A stretch of 52,391 nucleotides of DNA from Paracoccaceae bacterium (lineage in GTDB: Bacteria; Pseudomonadota; Alphaproteobacteria; Rhodobacterales; Rhodobacteraceae). The stretch covers positions 1 to 52,391 of the forward strand of contig REBU01000047.1 of the NCBI GenBank assembly GCA_007692585.1, read 5' to 3'. Of the stretch, positions 28,601 to 36,635 are shown piece by piece; within the stretch, counting starts at the first letter, position 1, and every line of letters starts with the position of its first letter. Under the pieces are notes generated by a model that saw only the letters and a list, made by a program, of their open reading frames with translations, ran no database searches and was not told the origin of the DNA. A program made the translations under genes and the position numbers.

Positions 28601-29020
28601 CCGCTGATGTTCGAGAATTCGACACAGGCCGCGTTCCTGAAACCCACAGTGATCACGCTGGTCTATGGTCTGGGCTTTGGAATGTTCATCGTGCTGCTGC
28701 TGGTGCCTGCGATGCTGGCCATCGGGCATGACATCAGCCGCCAGATGACTTCGCTGCGCCGTGCGCTGTCGCGGCCTGCGCGCGGGATCGCGCTGGTCCC
28801 GCTGGCGGCAGTGGCGCTGGTCGCGCTGTGGTTCGCGGCCACGCTTGGCACTGCGCTGCTGGCTGAGATCAATGGCGGGGCAGAGGGCGGCATGCGCGCC
28901 GCATTCATCCTGTTTGTCGGCGGCACGGCGCTGGCGCTGGGGATCGTCTGGGTCATTGGCGCTCTGGCTGTGCTGCGGGCGCAGCGCGGTCGGGCTCAGT
29001 CGGAAATGACGCAACCCTGA
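25613..29020 (+). CDS. RND family efflux pump with C-terminal membrane extension
   Basis: A 1135-residue AcrB/MdtB-like inner-membrane transporter, using proton flow to expel drugs, detergents or lipids. The first membrane segment follows FRYFTRHRTAANLLLVVM. The proton-relay DD occurs in GIVVDDAIVVGEH, and the second half has AGIIINDSIVLVTTV near residue 947, where AcrB has Lys940; Asn is present here. RLRPVMLTTLTTVLGLAPL follows. After the normal last helix there are about 90 extra residues with two more hydrophobic segments (LVPLAAVALVALWFAAT and ALALGIVWVIGALAVL). No outer-membrane channel gene is adjacent. Its end overlaps the converging next gene by 25 bp. Confidence 0.94.
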   Translation: MTPLARARGTLSVQALGLFRYFTRHRTAANLLLVVMLVAGLAAIPNMRTQFFPDVVVDNVTVSISWPGAGAEDVDRGIVQLVGPALQAVEGVSQVTAQSREGRASFTVEFETGWDMARGNNDVQDAIGLVGNLPEDAEDPVTRRSNWGDRVTNVVVTGPVAVEQLARFADEFAARLYDAGITRTTIQGVASAEIMVEVPTRNLIEHDLSMADIAQAIRVTVSADPSGEVASGTARVRTGVERRSAEDVAAIALRTRADGSVLTVGDVALLSEGRIDRDRATWVGEDPAITLRVERSARGDAVAIQAQVQQIADAMTASLPEGTRIELVSTRAEFISGRIAILLKNGALGLGLVVVLLFFFLNARTAFWVAAGIPAAMLAAIAIMYLLGLSFNMISLFALIITLGIVVDDAIVVGEHADYRARELGESPAEAAENAATRMAQPVFAATITTILAFGALILVGGRFGTLIADIPLTVIAVLIASLVECFLILPNHMYHAIASGARERWYDWPSRQVNRGFQWLRARAFRPLMHLVIAARYPVVAALIALLAVQMSHLVRGDLPFRFFAPPEQGSITGNIVMVDGATREDTREALRELQRATDALAARLETESGTNPVIFTMTELGGHTGRPLASAENKDGDLLGSITVDLVDADFRTLSSFAFASALQDEVQPHPRMEEFSFRSWGQGPGGDSLSVDFSGGDAATLKAAAEALRTALAPFPEITGLEDNLPFDKQELILQLTPQGQALGFTIDGLSRDLRNRLSGIEAATFPDGLRTGRIRVEVPSAERAEDFLDSMMMRTGSGSFVPLGDVVSVSDRQGFSLIRRENGLRVVTVTGDLSEDDPARAREVTRLMTEVILPDLEAEFGITTRLSGQAEQEREFMSDAAIGLTLCMILIYLTLAWVFSSWLRPMVVMAVIPFGLIGVIHGHLSWDMALSMFSVVGVIGMAGIIINDSIVLVTTVDQYARDRGLIPSIIDAACDRLRPVMLTTLTTVLGLAPLMFENSTQAAFLKPTVITLVYGLGFGMFIVLLLVPAMLAIGHDISRQMTSLRRALSRPARGIALVPLAAVALVALWFAATLGTALLAEINGGAEGGMRAAFILFVGGTALALGIVWVIGALAVLRAQRGRAQSEMTQP

Positions 29021-29799
29021 TGCACAACAGTGCCGTGCTCGCTGACCACGCTCAGCCGCACGGCAGAGCGATCAATCGCAGGCACGCCCCCTGTGCTGCG
29101 GATCAGGCTGTGGCCGATCAGCATATCGCCCTGCCGCTCGGTGGGCAGCACGCGCGCGGCCAGTCCCGGAGCCTCGATCACCACGAATTCGCGCAAGCCC
29201 GATGGCGGCATGCGCAGCGCAGCGCTCAGTTGCACACCGCGTTTGTGCGGCGCAATCGTGCAGGAGACATCGCGCAGCCCCGCACTGCGCGCCGAGCGCG
29301 GGCGCTTTTCCAGTGCTGTGGCGATCGCCGCGTCATGCACCCCCGCGCCGTTCAGCGACAGGTTCAGCGGCAAATCGATCGGGATGCAGATATCATTGCA
29401 CACCCCGAGGCTGAGTGTCGCATCGAGTTCGACCGGCTGGCCCGTGTCGATGGGCGTGATCTCGATGGGCAGCGTGACCTGATCAGCATAGCCGACGCTG
29501 GCAAAGCCTGCCTTCATGTGCAGCTTGGGTTCTGGCCAAAGGATACGGGCCTGCGCGACATTGATTGACCCGCTCCAGTCCAGACGCGGCACGACGCCCG
29601 CTTCGCCGGGATGGCGCCAATAGGTGATCCAATCGGGGGCAAGCCGCAGCTTCAGCGCGGACATATGCGTGCCTGCGCTGGTCTTCCAACCGGGTTGCAT
29701 CTGAGCATTGACGACATCGGACCCTTGCTGGGCCAAAGCGGCACTGCCGCAAAGCGACAGAATGATCGAGAAGATTGGGGCGAGTCGCGAGAATTTCAT
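28996..29799 (-). CDS. secreted protein with DsbD N-terminal-like domain
   Basis: A 267-residue exported protein: signal peptide (LAPIFSIILSLCGSAALA), then a region like the N-terminal periplasmic domain of DsbD/ScsB (ITYWRHPGEAGVVPRLDWSG and LGVCNDICIP). The CNDIC pair is the likely redox site. Unlike full DsbD there is no transmembrane electron-transfer domain or thioredoxin domain, so it may receive electrons from a separate protein, or only bind. The start at 29799 is tentative because its ribosome site is weak. It converges with the RND pump gene, overlapping it by 25 bp. Confidence 0.82.
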   Translation of the reverse strand: MKFSRLAPIFSIILSLCGSAALAQQGSDVVNAQMQPGWKTSAGTHMSALKLRLAPDWITYWRHPGEAGVVPRLDWSGSINVAQARILWPEPKLHMKAGFASVGYADQVTLPIEITPIDTGQPVELDATLSLGVCNDICIPIDLPLNLSLNGAGVHDAAIATALEKRPRSARSAGLRDVSCTIAPHKRGVQLSAALRMPPSGLREFVVIEAPGLAARVLPTERQGDMLIGHSLIRSTGGVPAIDRSAVRLSVVSEHGTVVHQGCVISD

Positions 29800-29970
29800 C
29801 CGAACAGGGATTCCGCGTGGGCGCTGAAATGGGAAGTCACAAGGGCGCGACTTTTCGTGTCTGTGACGGATAGGGCGCAAATTTATTCCCGGCCCCTTGG
29901 CAAGCAGAGCGCGCAAAGGCATGCTTGTGCTGTTGGCAGAATGGGCAGCCACAGGAGAGTGCAGGGCCGT

Positions 29971-30549
29971 ATGGATCATTTGAGCGGAAAATTCCTGATC
30001 GCAATGCCATCCATGCCGGATCCGCGCTTCGCACATTCGGTGGTGTTGCTCTGTGCCCATTCCGAGGATGGGGCGATGGGGATCATCGTCAACAAGCCGC
30101 TGCCAGATCTGCGACTGAAAACGCTTCTCGACAATCTCGAATTGCCAGTGACGGAAGATGCGGCCGGGCTTGGTGCTGCGTTTGAAGATGGGCCTGTCCA
30201 TTTCGGCGGCCCGGTTGAGACCGGACGCGGTTTTGTGGTCCACAGCCCTGATTTCTTCAGCGACGAGGGCAGTCTGGAAATCGGCCAAGGCGTGGTTCTG
30301 TCCACCTCGGTCGAGATCCTTGCCGAGATGGCGCGCGGCGCGGGGCCTGCGCAGGCGCTGATCGCGCTGGGCTATGCGGGCTGGGCGCCCGAGCAGCTGG
30401 AAGCCGAGATACAGGCCGGGGGCTGGCTGATCGCGGATGCGGCCCCGCATCTGCTGTTCGGCACGGAAGACAGCGCCAAATGGCTGGCGGTGCTCAAAAG
30501 CCTCGGGGTTGATCCCCGGCATCTGTCAGGGGCGGCGGGTCACGCCTGA
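29971..30549 (+). CDS. YqgE/AlgH family protein
   Basis: A 192-residue cytoplasmic protein of the YqgE/AlgH (DUF179) family. The family opening LSGKFLIAMPSMPDPRFAHS and SEDGAMGIIVNKPL are clear, as are HFGGPVETGRGFVVHS and the LIALGYAGWAPEQLEAEI segment. The function is unknown in general; AlgH was first linked to alginate regulation in Pseudomonas. The ATG at 29971 follows CAGGG; an in-frame ATG 10 codons upstream is possible. Its end overlaps that of ftsY by 10 bp. Confidence 0.93.
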   Translation: MDHLSGKFLIAMPSMPDPRFAHSVVLLCAHSEDGAMGIIVNKPLPDLRLKTLLDNLELPVTEDAAGLGAAFEDGPVHFGGPVETGRGFVVHSPDFFSDEGSLEIGQGVVLSTSVEILAEMARGAGPAQALIALGYAGWAPEQLEAEIQAGGWLIADAAPHLLFGTEDSAKWLAVLKSLGVDPRHLSGAAGHA

Positions 30550-31643
30550 TCGTTTGCCCCTACCAGTGCTGCAGCGAATTCCTCGGGGTCAAAGGCTTGC
30601 AGATCGTCGATCTGCTCGCCCACGCCGATGGCATGGATGGGCAGCCCGAAACGGTCGGCAAGCGCCACCAGAACGCCGCCGCGCGCGGTCCCGTCGAGCT
30701 TGGTCATCACCAACCCGCTGACATCGGCCAGCTTGCGGAAAATCTCCACCTGGTTGAGCGCGTTCTGCCCGGTCGTCGCGTCCAGCACCAGCAGCGTGTT
30801 ATGCGGCGCGTCGGGATCGAGCTTGCGCAGGACGCGCAGGATCTTGGCGAGTTCCTCCATCAGATCGGCGCGGTTCTGCAAGCGCCCGGCTGTGTCGATC
30901 ATCAGCAGATCGACGCCTTCCGCCTTGGCGCGCGCCAAGGCGTCATAAGCAAGGCTTGCGGGGTCCGACCCTTCGGGCGCAGTCATCACCGGCACGCCGG
31001 CCCGTTCGCCCCAGACCTGCAACTGTTCCACGGCGGCCGCGCGGAACGTGTCGCCCGCGGCGATCATCACCGATTTGCCCGCCGCACGGAACTGGCTGGC
31101 GAGCTTGCCGATGGTCGTGGTCTTGCCCGCCCCGTTGACACCGACGACCAGCACCACCTGCGGGCGCACTCCGTAGAGCGGCATGGGTTTTGCCACCGGC
31201 TCCATGATGCGGGCGATTTCAGCGGCCAGCGCGGTTTTGATGTCGCGCACCGAGAGCTTGCGGCCAAAACGTCCTTCGGCCAGATTGGCGCAGACCCGCA
31301 TCGAGGTTTCGACGCCCATATCCGCCTGAATGAGCAATTCCTCCAGACTTTCGAGCATTTCATCATCGAGCACCCGGCGCGGGGCGTCGTCGCGGCCCAG
31401 CATACGGCCCAGAAAGCCGGGTTTTGGGGCCTCGGTCTCGGTCGCGGGGGGCACGGGCGGCGGCGCGACCGGGTTGGACGCTTCGGGCTTTGGCGCAGCT
31501 TCAGGGGCTATTTGTTCCGGGGACGGCGGGGGCGCTGCGGGCGCGGGCGCGTCGCTCTGATCCTCGACCAGCGCTTCCAGCCCCTGATCGAGCTTCGACG
31601 AAGACCGGAACATCCGCTCTTTCAACTTAGAGAAAAACGACAT
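30540..31643 (-). CDS. ftsY: signal recognition particle receptor FtsY
   Basis: Membrane-associated SRP receptor GTPase, the partner of the Ffh at 2.5-4.1 kb. The 367 residues have a short basic start (SFFSKLKERMFRSSSKL), a Pro/Ala/Glu-rich linker to about residue 75, the N domain, then the G domain with GVNGAGKTTTIGKLA, DTAGRLQNRADLMEEL, TKLDGTARGGV and GVGEQIDDLQAFDPEEFA. The acidic A-domain is much reduced compared with E. coli, as is usual in alphaproteobacteria. Start at 31643 follows AAGGATG. Confidence 0.97.
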   Translation of the reverse strand: MSFFSKLKERMFRSSSKLDQGLEALVEDQSDAPAPAAPPPSPEQIAPEAAPKPEASNPVAPPPVPPATETEAPKPGFLGRMLGRDDAPRRVLDDEMLESLEELLIQADMGVETSMRVCANLAEGRFGRKLSVRDIKTALAAEIARIMEPVAKPMPLYGVRPQVVLVVGVNGAGKTTTIGKLASQFRAAGKSVMIAAGDTFRAAAVEQLQVWGERAGVPVMTAPEGSDPASLAYDALARAKAEGVDLLMIDTAGRLQNRADLMEELAKILRVLRKLDPDAPHNTLLVLDATTGQNALNQVEIFRKLADVSGLVMTKLDGTARGGVLVALADRFGLPIHAIGVGEQIDDLQAFDPEEFAAALVGANDQA

Positions 31644-31766
31644 GCCTTCATCCTTTTTGTCCCGCCCCAGAGCTAACGTATGTGGCGTGCTTTGAAAAGC
31701 GTGGCATTGCGTATGGGTGGCAAGGGCAAACGCCCATGATATATGTCGCCAAACACCGGAGATCGC

Positions 31767-32801
31767 ATGCCCGTTCTGCCCTTCGCCTTCGCTGCCATTG
31801 CCCCCGTCGTGCTGCTTGGCGCGGGCGCGTTCTGGGGCGGGCTCTGGGCCGTCGTGGCACTGGCTTATGTCTCGGCGTTGGCTTTCGCTGCCGATACGCT
31901 GATCACGCGCCGCCTGCCAGATGCAGAGCCTGAAGAAGTTGAGCGCGCGGCCAACAGGCTCTCTGTGCTGATCGCGCTGGCGCATTTCGCGCTGATGGGG
32001 CTCGGGGTTGCGGCGCTTGCGGGCGCGACCGGGCTGGGGTTGGCGGAACGGGTGGCGGTGTTCTTCGCCTTCGGTCTTTATTTCGGACAGGTGAGCATCG
32101 CCAATGCGCATGAATTGATCCATCGCAGTGACCGGCGACTGTTCAGGCTGGGCAAATGGGTCTTTATTTCAATGCTTTACGGCCATGTCACCACGTCGCA
32201 CCGGCTTTTGCACCATGCCCATGTTGCCACGCCCAAAGACCCGAATTTCCCACCGCTCGGCATGAGTTTCTACCGCTACCTGCCGCGCAGCCTTGCGCTG
32301 AATCTGGTCGAAAGCTTCCGGCTTGAGCGTGACCGCGCCGCGCGCTCTGGCCGGATCACCCCGTTTGTCAGCTATATCGGCGGCGCGCTGGCTTTTCTTG
32401 CACTGGCTGGACTGGCCTTTGGCGGGGCAGGCGTCGTCGCGCTGGCCGGTTTCGCGGCCTATGCGCAGTTCCAGCATGCGATGGTCGATTACCTGCAGCA
32501 CTACGGGCTAGCGCGGCGGCAGTTGCCCGATGGTCGCTATGAGCCGCAGGGGCCGCAGCACAGCTGGAACAGCCCGCATTGGTTCACCTCGCTGATGGCA
32601 GTGAATGTGACGCGCCATTCCGACCACCATGCGCATCCGGGCCGCATTTACCCGGCGCTGCGGTTGACGCCACAGATGCCGGTTCTGCCGTATAGTTTAC
32701 CAGCGATGGGCGTGATCGCTCTTGTGCCGCGGCTGTGGTTTCGCATGATGGACAAGCGCGTGGCGCGCGTTCTGGCAACGGCTGAGGGAGACCCCGGATG
32801 A
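31767..32801 (+). CDS. AlkB-type membrane diiron hydroxylase (alkane 1-monooxygenase-like)
   Basis: A 344-residue integral membrane protein with the histidine motifs of AlkB-like non-heme diiron enzymes: NAHELIHRSD, SHRLLHHAHVATPKDP, the LQHYGL box, and TRHSDHHAHPGR. Hydrophobic segments surround them, placing the active site at the cytoplasmic face. The likely reaction is terminal hydroxylation of alkanes or similar hydrocarbons; xylene monooxygenase or desaturase activity cannot be excluded. No rubredoxin or rubredoxin reductase gene is next to it, so electron donors are elsewhere. GGAGA precedes the ATG at 31767. The stop overlaps the next start. Confidence 0.85.
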   Translation: MPVLPFAFAAIAPVVLLGAGAFWGGLWAVVALAYVSALAFAADTLITRRLPDAEPEEVERAANRLSVLIALAHFALMGLGVAALAGATGLGLAERVAVFFAFGLYFGQVSIANAHELIHRSDRRLFRLGKWVFISMLYGHVTTSHRLLHHAHVATPKDPNFPPLGMSFYRYLPRSLALNLVESFRLERDRAARSGRITPFVSYIGGALAFLALAGLAFGGAGVVALAGFAAYAQFQHAMVDYLQHYGLARRQLPDGRYEPQGPQHSWNSPHWFTSLMAVNVTRHSDHHAHPGRIYPALRLTPQMPVLPYSLPAMGVIALVPRLWFRMMDKRVARVLATAEGDPG

Positions 32802-33208
32802 CAGCTTGGCGATCATTTCTGGTAGCAGGCGCGCTGGCGGTGCTTGGCGGGGCGGGGGGCGCGCAGACCCCGATGACGGCGGCCGAATTCGAAGCCTATG
32901 TGACCGGCCGCACCCTGACCTTCGGCTTTGAGGGGTTGCCCTATGGGATCGAGGAATTCCGCCCGGGCCGGCGCACGACATGGGCCTTCATGGGTGAGGA
33001 CTGTCGCGAAGGGCGCTGGTTCGCGCGCGATGAGCAGATATGTTTCATCTATGATGACCGCCCCGGTGACGAGCATTGCTGGATCTTCTGGCGCGGCGAG
33101 ACTGGTTTGAATGCGCGCTTCATGGGCGAAGGCGAGAGCACCGAGCTTTATGAGGTCCAGCGCTCCAGCCGTCCGCTGATCTGTCCGGGGCCGGAAGTCG
33201 GGGTCTAA
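32798..33208 (+). CDS. small secreted conserved hypothetical protein
   Basis: A 136-residue protein with a Sec signal peptide (SFLVAGALAVLGGAGGAQT) and a mature domain rich in aromatic residues with four cysteines (EDCREGRW, QICFIYDD, EHCWIFW, LICPGPE), probably paired as disulfides in the periplasm. The pattern resembles small secreted proteins of unknown function common in Rhodobacteraceae. The 4-bp ATGA overlap with the AlkB-like gene shows cotranslation. Function unknown. Confidence 0.82.
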   Translation: MTAWRSFLVAGALAVLGGAGGAQTPMTAAEFEAYVTGRTLTFGFEGLPYGIEEFRPGRRTTWAFMGEDCREGRWFARDEQICFIYDDRPGDEHCWIFWRGETGLNARFMGEGESTELYEVQRSSRPLICPGPEVGV

Positions 33209-33226
33209 AGCCCCGACCCAATGCGT

Positions 33227-34036
33227 TCAGCGGTAGACATGCTCCTCATCAGGGAAGGCGCGGGTCTTGACCTCTTCGGCATAGCTTGCCACCGCCGCTT
33301 CGATGGCCGGGCCGAGATCGCCGTATTTCTTGACGAATTTCGGCACCCAAGGGTTCAGTCCCAGCATGTCTTCGAGCACCAGAATCTGACCATCGCAATT
33401 CACGGACGCGCCAATTCCGATCGTCGGGATCTCTACCGCCGCTGTGATCTTGTCCGCGAGCGGGGCGACCACGCCTTCGACGACCAGCGCGAAAGCTCCG
33501 GCCTCGGTCACGGCTTTGGCATCCGCGATATGCGCGTCCCATGTGTCTTCATCGCGGCCCTGGGTCTTGAAGCCGCCCATGACATGGCTTGATTGCGGGG
33601 TCAGGCCGATATGGGCCATGACGGGAATTCCGCGTTCGACAAGGAAATGGATCGTTTCGGCCATGCGCGCGCCGCCCTCCAGCTTCACCGCGCCGCAGCC
33701 GGTTTCCTTCATGATCTGTGCGGCGTTGCGGAACGCCATATTCGGCGACTCCTCATAAGTGCCGAAGGGCATGTCGACGATGATCAGCGCGCGCTTCGTG
33801 CCGCGTACGACCGCGCGACCATGCATGATCATCAGATCAAGCGGAACGCCGATGGTCGAGTCCATCCCATGCATCACCATCCCCAGACTGTCGCCTACCA
33901 GAATGAAATCCGCGTATTTGTCGACGATGGCCGCTGTATGCGCGTGATAAGATGTCAGCGAGACAATCGGATCGCCACCCTTGCGGGCGCGGATCTGGGG
34001 AACGGTCATGCGACGGATGGGGGCTTGCGTGCTCAT
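33227..34036 (-). CDS. panB: 3-methyl-2-oxobutanoate hydroxymethyltransferase
   Basis: Makes ketopantoate from alpha-ketoisovalerate and methylenetetrahydrofolate, the first step to pantothenate. The 269 residues carry the magnesium-site elements [23 protein letters not shown] and KLEGGARM, plus [13 protein letters not shown] and the [10 protein letters not shown] loop. The start overlaps panC's stop by 4 bp. The pantothenate genes follow hemF on the minus strand. Confidence 0.97.
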   Translation of the reverse strand: MSTQAPIRRMTVPQIRARKGGDPIVSLTSYHAHTAAIVDKYADFILVGDSLGMVMHGMDSTIGVPLDLMIMHGRAVVRGTKRALIIVDMPFGTYEESPNMAFRNAAQIMKETGCGAVKLEGGARMAETIHFLVERGIPVMAHIGLTPQSSHVMGGFKTQGRDEDTWDAHIADAKAVTEAGAFALVVEGVVAPLADKITAAVEIPTIGIGASVNCDGQILVLEDMLGLNPWVPKFVKKYGDLGPAIEAAVASYAEEVKTRAFPDEEHVYR

Positions 34037-34905
34037 GAGACCTCACTTGCAGGATGGACGACGCGGTTGTCGATCAGAAAGACGCTCCCGAAGGAGACCG
34101 CGAGCAGGATGACCGCTGGACGTGTCAGCGGGCCGGAAATAGTGGCGAGGCTGGTCGCGTCGCGAATATCGACCGACTGCACGCGCGCGCGCGGCTCGGC
34201 GTCGAGCGTGGCGCGCACATGGCTGCGTAGCCGCGATGCAGTGACGCCTGTGGGGGCCATCGCTTCGGCCTGATCGAGCGCGCGCGCAAGCACGCTGGCG
34301 CTGATGCGGTCCGCAGGCGTCAGGCGCACATTGCGCGAGGACATGGCCAGCCCGTCTGCTTCGCGCTGGATCGGGCCACCTATGATCTCGATGCCCATGT
34401 CCAGATCGCGTTCCATGGTGCGGATCACCGCGAGTTGCTGGTAGTCCTTCTCGCCAAAGACAGCAGCATCGGGGCGGATGATGTTGAACAGTTTGGTCAC
34501 GACGGTCGCAACCCCCCGGAAATGGCCGGGGCGGAGCTTGCCGATCAAGGTTCTCGCAAGCTCGGCCGTCTCGACAATGGTCTGGGCCTGCGGGTCATAG
34601 ACCTCTGCCGCACCGGGCATGAAAACAGCGTCAACCCCTTCGCTGCGCAGCAGGTCAAGGTCGCGGGCCTCATCGCGGGGGTAGCTGTCGAAATCCTCGC
34701 CCGGGCCGAATTGCGTCGGATTGACGAAGATCGACGCCACAACGCGGCCCTGTGTCCCCGCTCGCGCGCGGGCCAGACGCATCAGCGACAGATGCCCGTC
34801 ATGCAGAAAGCCCATGGTCGGGACCAGCACGACCGGCGCGTCTGACGCGCTGCGCCAGTCGGCAATCAGGCTGCGGGTTGCAGATTTTGTGCGGCAAATC
34901 TTCAT
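34033..34905 (-). CDS. panC: pantothenate synthetase
   Basis: ATP-dependent ligase joining pantoate and beta-alanine. The 290 residues hold [14 protein letters not shown] (the HxGH nucleotide motif), [44 protein letters not shown] and the second catalytic loop SSRNVRLTP. The start at 34905 follows GGGGGAG. It is between hemF (47 bp upstream) and panB (4-bp overlap). Confidence 0.97.
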   Translation of the reverse strand: MKICRTKSATRSLIADWRSASDAPVVLVPTMGFLHDGHLSLMRLARARAGTQGRVVASIFVNPTQFGPGEDFDSYPRDEARDLDLLRSEGVDAVFMPGAAEVYDPQAQTIVETAELARTLIGKLRPGHFRGVATVVTKLFNIIRPDAAVFGEKDYQQLAVIRTMERDLDMGIEIIGGPIQREADGLAMSSRNVRLTPADRISASVLARALDQAEAMAPTGVTASRLRSHVRATLDAEPRARVQSVDIRDATSLATISGPLTRPAVILLAVSFGSVFLIDNRVVHPASEVS

Positions 34906-34952
34906 GCGCTCCCCCCGCAGTGATCCCTCGGAATGTGTCGCGCGCAGGCCGC

Positions 34953-35846
34953 TCAGACCCAACGCGCGAAAGGCGGCAGGCTCATCAGCACCGCATCCGG
35001 GTCATGCCCGGTCTGCAACCCGAATTTCGTGCCCCGGTCATAGACCAGATTATACTCGGCATAAAGTCCGCGATGGATCAGCTGGGTTTCCTTATCCGCA
35101 TCCGTCCATGCCATCTGCCTGCGCCGCTCGACCTGTGCAAGGAAAGCGGGCAGGAACGCGCGGCCCACATCCTGCGTGAAGGTGAAATCCGCCTCCCAGT
35201 CGCCTGTACAGCGGTCATCGTAGAAAATTCCGCCCACACCACGCGCGCGCTTACGATGCGGAATGAAGAAATACTCATCCGCCCAGGCCTTGAAGCGCGG
35301 ATAAAGCTCCGTCCCATGCGGGTCGCAATAGCGTTGCAATGTCGCGTGGAAATCGGCGGTGTCTTCGTCATATTCGATGCAAGGGTTCAGATCCGAGCCG
35401 CCGCCAAACCACCAGCCGCCGGGCGTCCAGAACATGCGTGTGTTCATGTGCACGGCAGGAACATGCGGGTTTTGCATGTGGGCGACCAGAGAAATCCCGC
35501 TGGCCCAGAAGCGCGGATCGGCGTCGAGCCCGGGAATTTCCTTGCGTGCGGTCAGCGAGCGCTGCGCCTGGTCCCCCAGCGCGCCGTAGACTTCCGAGAC
35601 ATTGACGCCGACCTTCTCGAAGACGCGCCCGCCGCGCATCACGCTCATCAGCCCGCCGCCTGCATCCTGCCCGTCCGGGCCATGGCGTTCGGTCTTGCGG
35701 ATCTCGAAGCGACCGGGCGCGCGGTCCGAGAGCGGGCCTGCGTCATGCTTGTCCTCGACCGCCTCAAAGGCAGCTACGATCTGGTCGCGCAATTCGCGAA
35801 ACCAGCTGGCCGCGCGGCGTTTCTGGTCGGTGAAGTCATCAGTCAT
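34953..35846 (-). CDS. hemF: oxygen-dependent coproporphyrinogen III oxidase
   Basis: Oxidatively decarboxylates coproporphyrinogen III to protoporphyrinogen IX in heme and possibly bacteriochlorophyll synthesis, using O2. The 297 residues contain GGGLMSVMRGGRVFEKVGVN, HMNTRMFWTP, WWFGGGSDLNPC, FKAWADEYFFIPHR, the GVGGIFYDDR loop and the C-terminal EYNLVYDRGTKFGL. The start at 35846 follows AGAAGGG. A 20-bp inverted repeat (35873-35892) lies 26 bp upstream of the start. Confidence 0.97.
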   Translation of the reverse strand: MTDDFTDQKRRAASWFRELRDQIVAAFEAVEDKHDAGPLSDRAPGRFEIRKTERHGPDGQDAGGGLMSVMRGGRVFEKVGVNVSEVYGALGDQAQRSLTARKEIPGLDADPRFWASGISLVAHMQNPHVPAVHMNTRMFWTPGGWWFGGGSDLNPCIEYDEDTADFHATLQRYCDPHGTELYPRFKAWADEYFFIPHRKRARGVGGIFYDDRCTGDWEADFTFTQDVGRAFLPAFLAQVERRRQMAWTDADKETQLIHRGLYAEYNLVYDRGTKFGLQTGHDPDAVLMSLPPFARWV

Positions 35847-35872
35847 CAGCAGAACCCTTCTCTTTGCCCAGA

Positions 35873-35892
35873 TTTGGCACGCCCGCGCCAAA
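35873..35892. promoter_or_regulatory. inverted repeat ahead of hemF
   Basis: TTTGGC-N8-GCCAAA is a perfect 6-bp-arm dyad between the HD-domain gene and hemF. No T-run follows on either strand, so it is not a standard terminator. An operator for hemF is plausible. It does not match the FNR/FnrL box (TTGAT-N4-ATCAA). Regulator unknown. Confidence 0.3.
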
Positions 35893-35906
35893 GTGACAAG
35901 CTGCGT

Positions 35907-36500
35907 TTACACCTGTGCCAGCAAAGTGGCATGGCGCGCCGTGAAGGCCGCCCGCGCCGCAGCGGGTGGACGCAGATGCAATGCCAACCCGTTGAGCAGG
36001 GCAGGATCTGGGCGGCCAAAAAACCTGTCAGCTTCCTCTGGCGAAAACCCGGCGAGCTGCGTGGCCTCCATCCAGGCTGAAACCCGGTCTGCGGCCTTGA
36101 CCTTTTTCTTGACGGGCGCAGGCAGTTTCGCAGGCAGCCCAAAGCGGATATGGATCGCGGCAGTCAGGCGATCATCAAGCCCTTCATAGCCCGGCCCGAT
36201 AGCGGCTTTCACCGGCGAGATCATGTCGCCAATGACATATTCCGGCGCGTCATGCAGCAGGGCCGCGAGTTGCCAGCGTGGCTCGGGGCGCGGGGTCATG
36301 CGGGTGTAGATTTCCTCGACCAGCAGCGAATGTTCGGCCACAGAATAGGGCCAGTCGCCGCGCGTCTGCCCGTTCCAGCGCGCGACAAAAGCCAGCCCAT
36401 GGGCGATATCCTCGATCTCGATATCGACAGGCGTCGGGTCAAGCAGATCAAGCCTGCGCCCCGACAGCATCCGCTGCCATGCGCGTTTGGGAGGGGGCAT
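35907..36500 (-). CDS. HD-domain (YfbR-like) phosphohydrolase
   Basis: A 197-residue metal-dependent HD hydrolase. YSVAEHSLLVEEI gives the first histidine, ALLHDAPEYVIGDMISP the HD pair, and KAADRVSAWMEA the last aspartate. The YfbR family acts on deoxynucleoside monophosphates, so nucleotide hydrolysis is a fair guess without proof. The start at 36500 follows AAAGAGG. It is upstream of hemF on the same strand, 60 bp away. Confidence 0.86.
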   Translation of the reverse strand: MPPPKRAWQRMLSGRRLDLLDPTPVDIEIEDIAHGLAFVARWNGQTRGDWPYSVAEHSLLVEEIYTRMTPRPEPRWQLAALLHDAPEYVIGDMISPVKAAIGPGYEGLDDRLTAAIHIRFGLPAKLPAPVKKKVKAADRVSAWMEATQLAGFSPEEADRFFGRPDPALLNGLALHLRPPAAARAAFTARHATLLAQV

Positions 36501-36635
36501 TGGGGCCTCTTTCGTTTTGGGATGTCTTAGCCGGGGCAGGGGCGGGCGACAAGCATGTGACGTAACGTCGCCTTTGCGCCGCCGCGCGGGCCTTCGCATA
36601 GCTGATGTCATTTGAGCAAGCAGCAAGGAGGGCGC

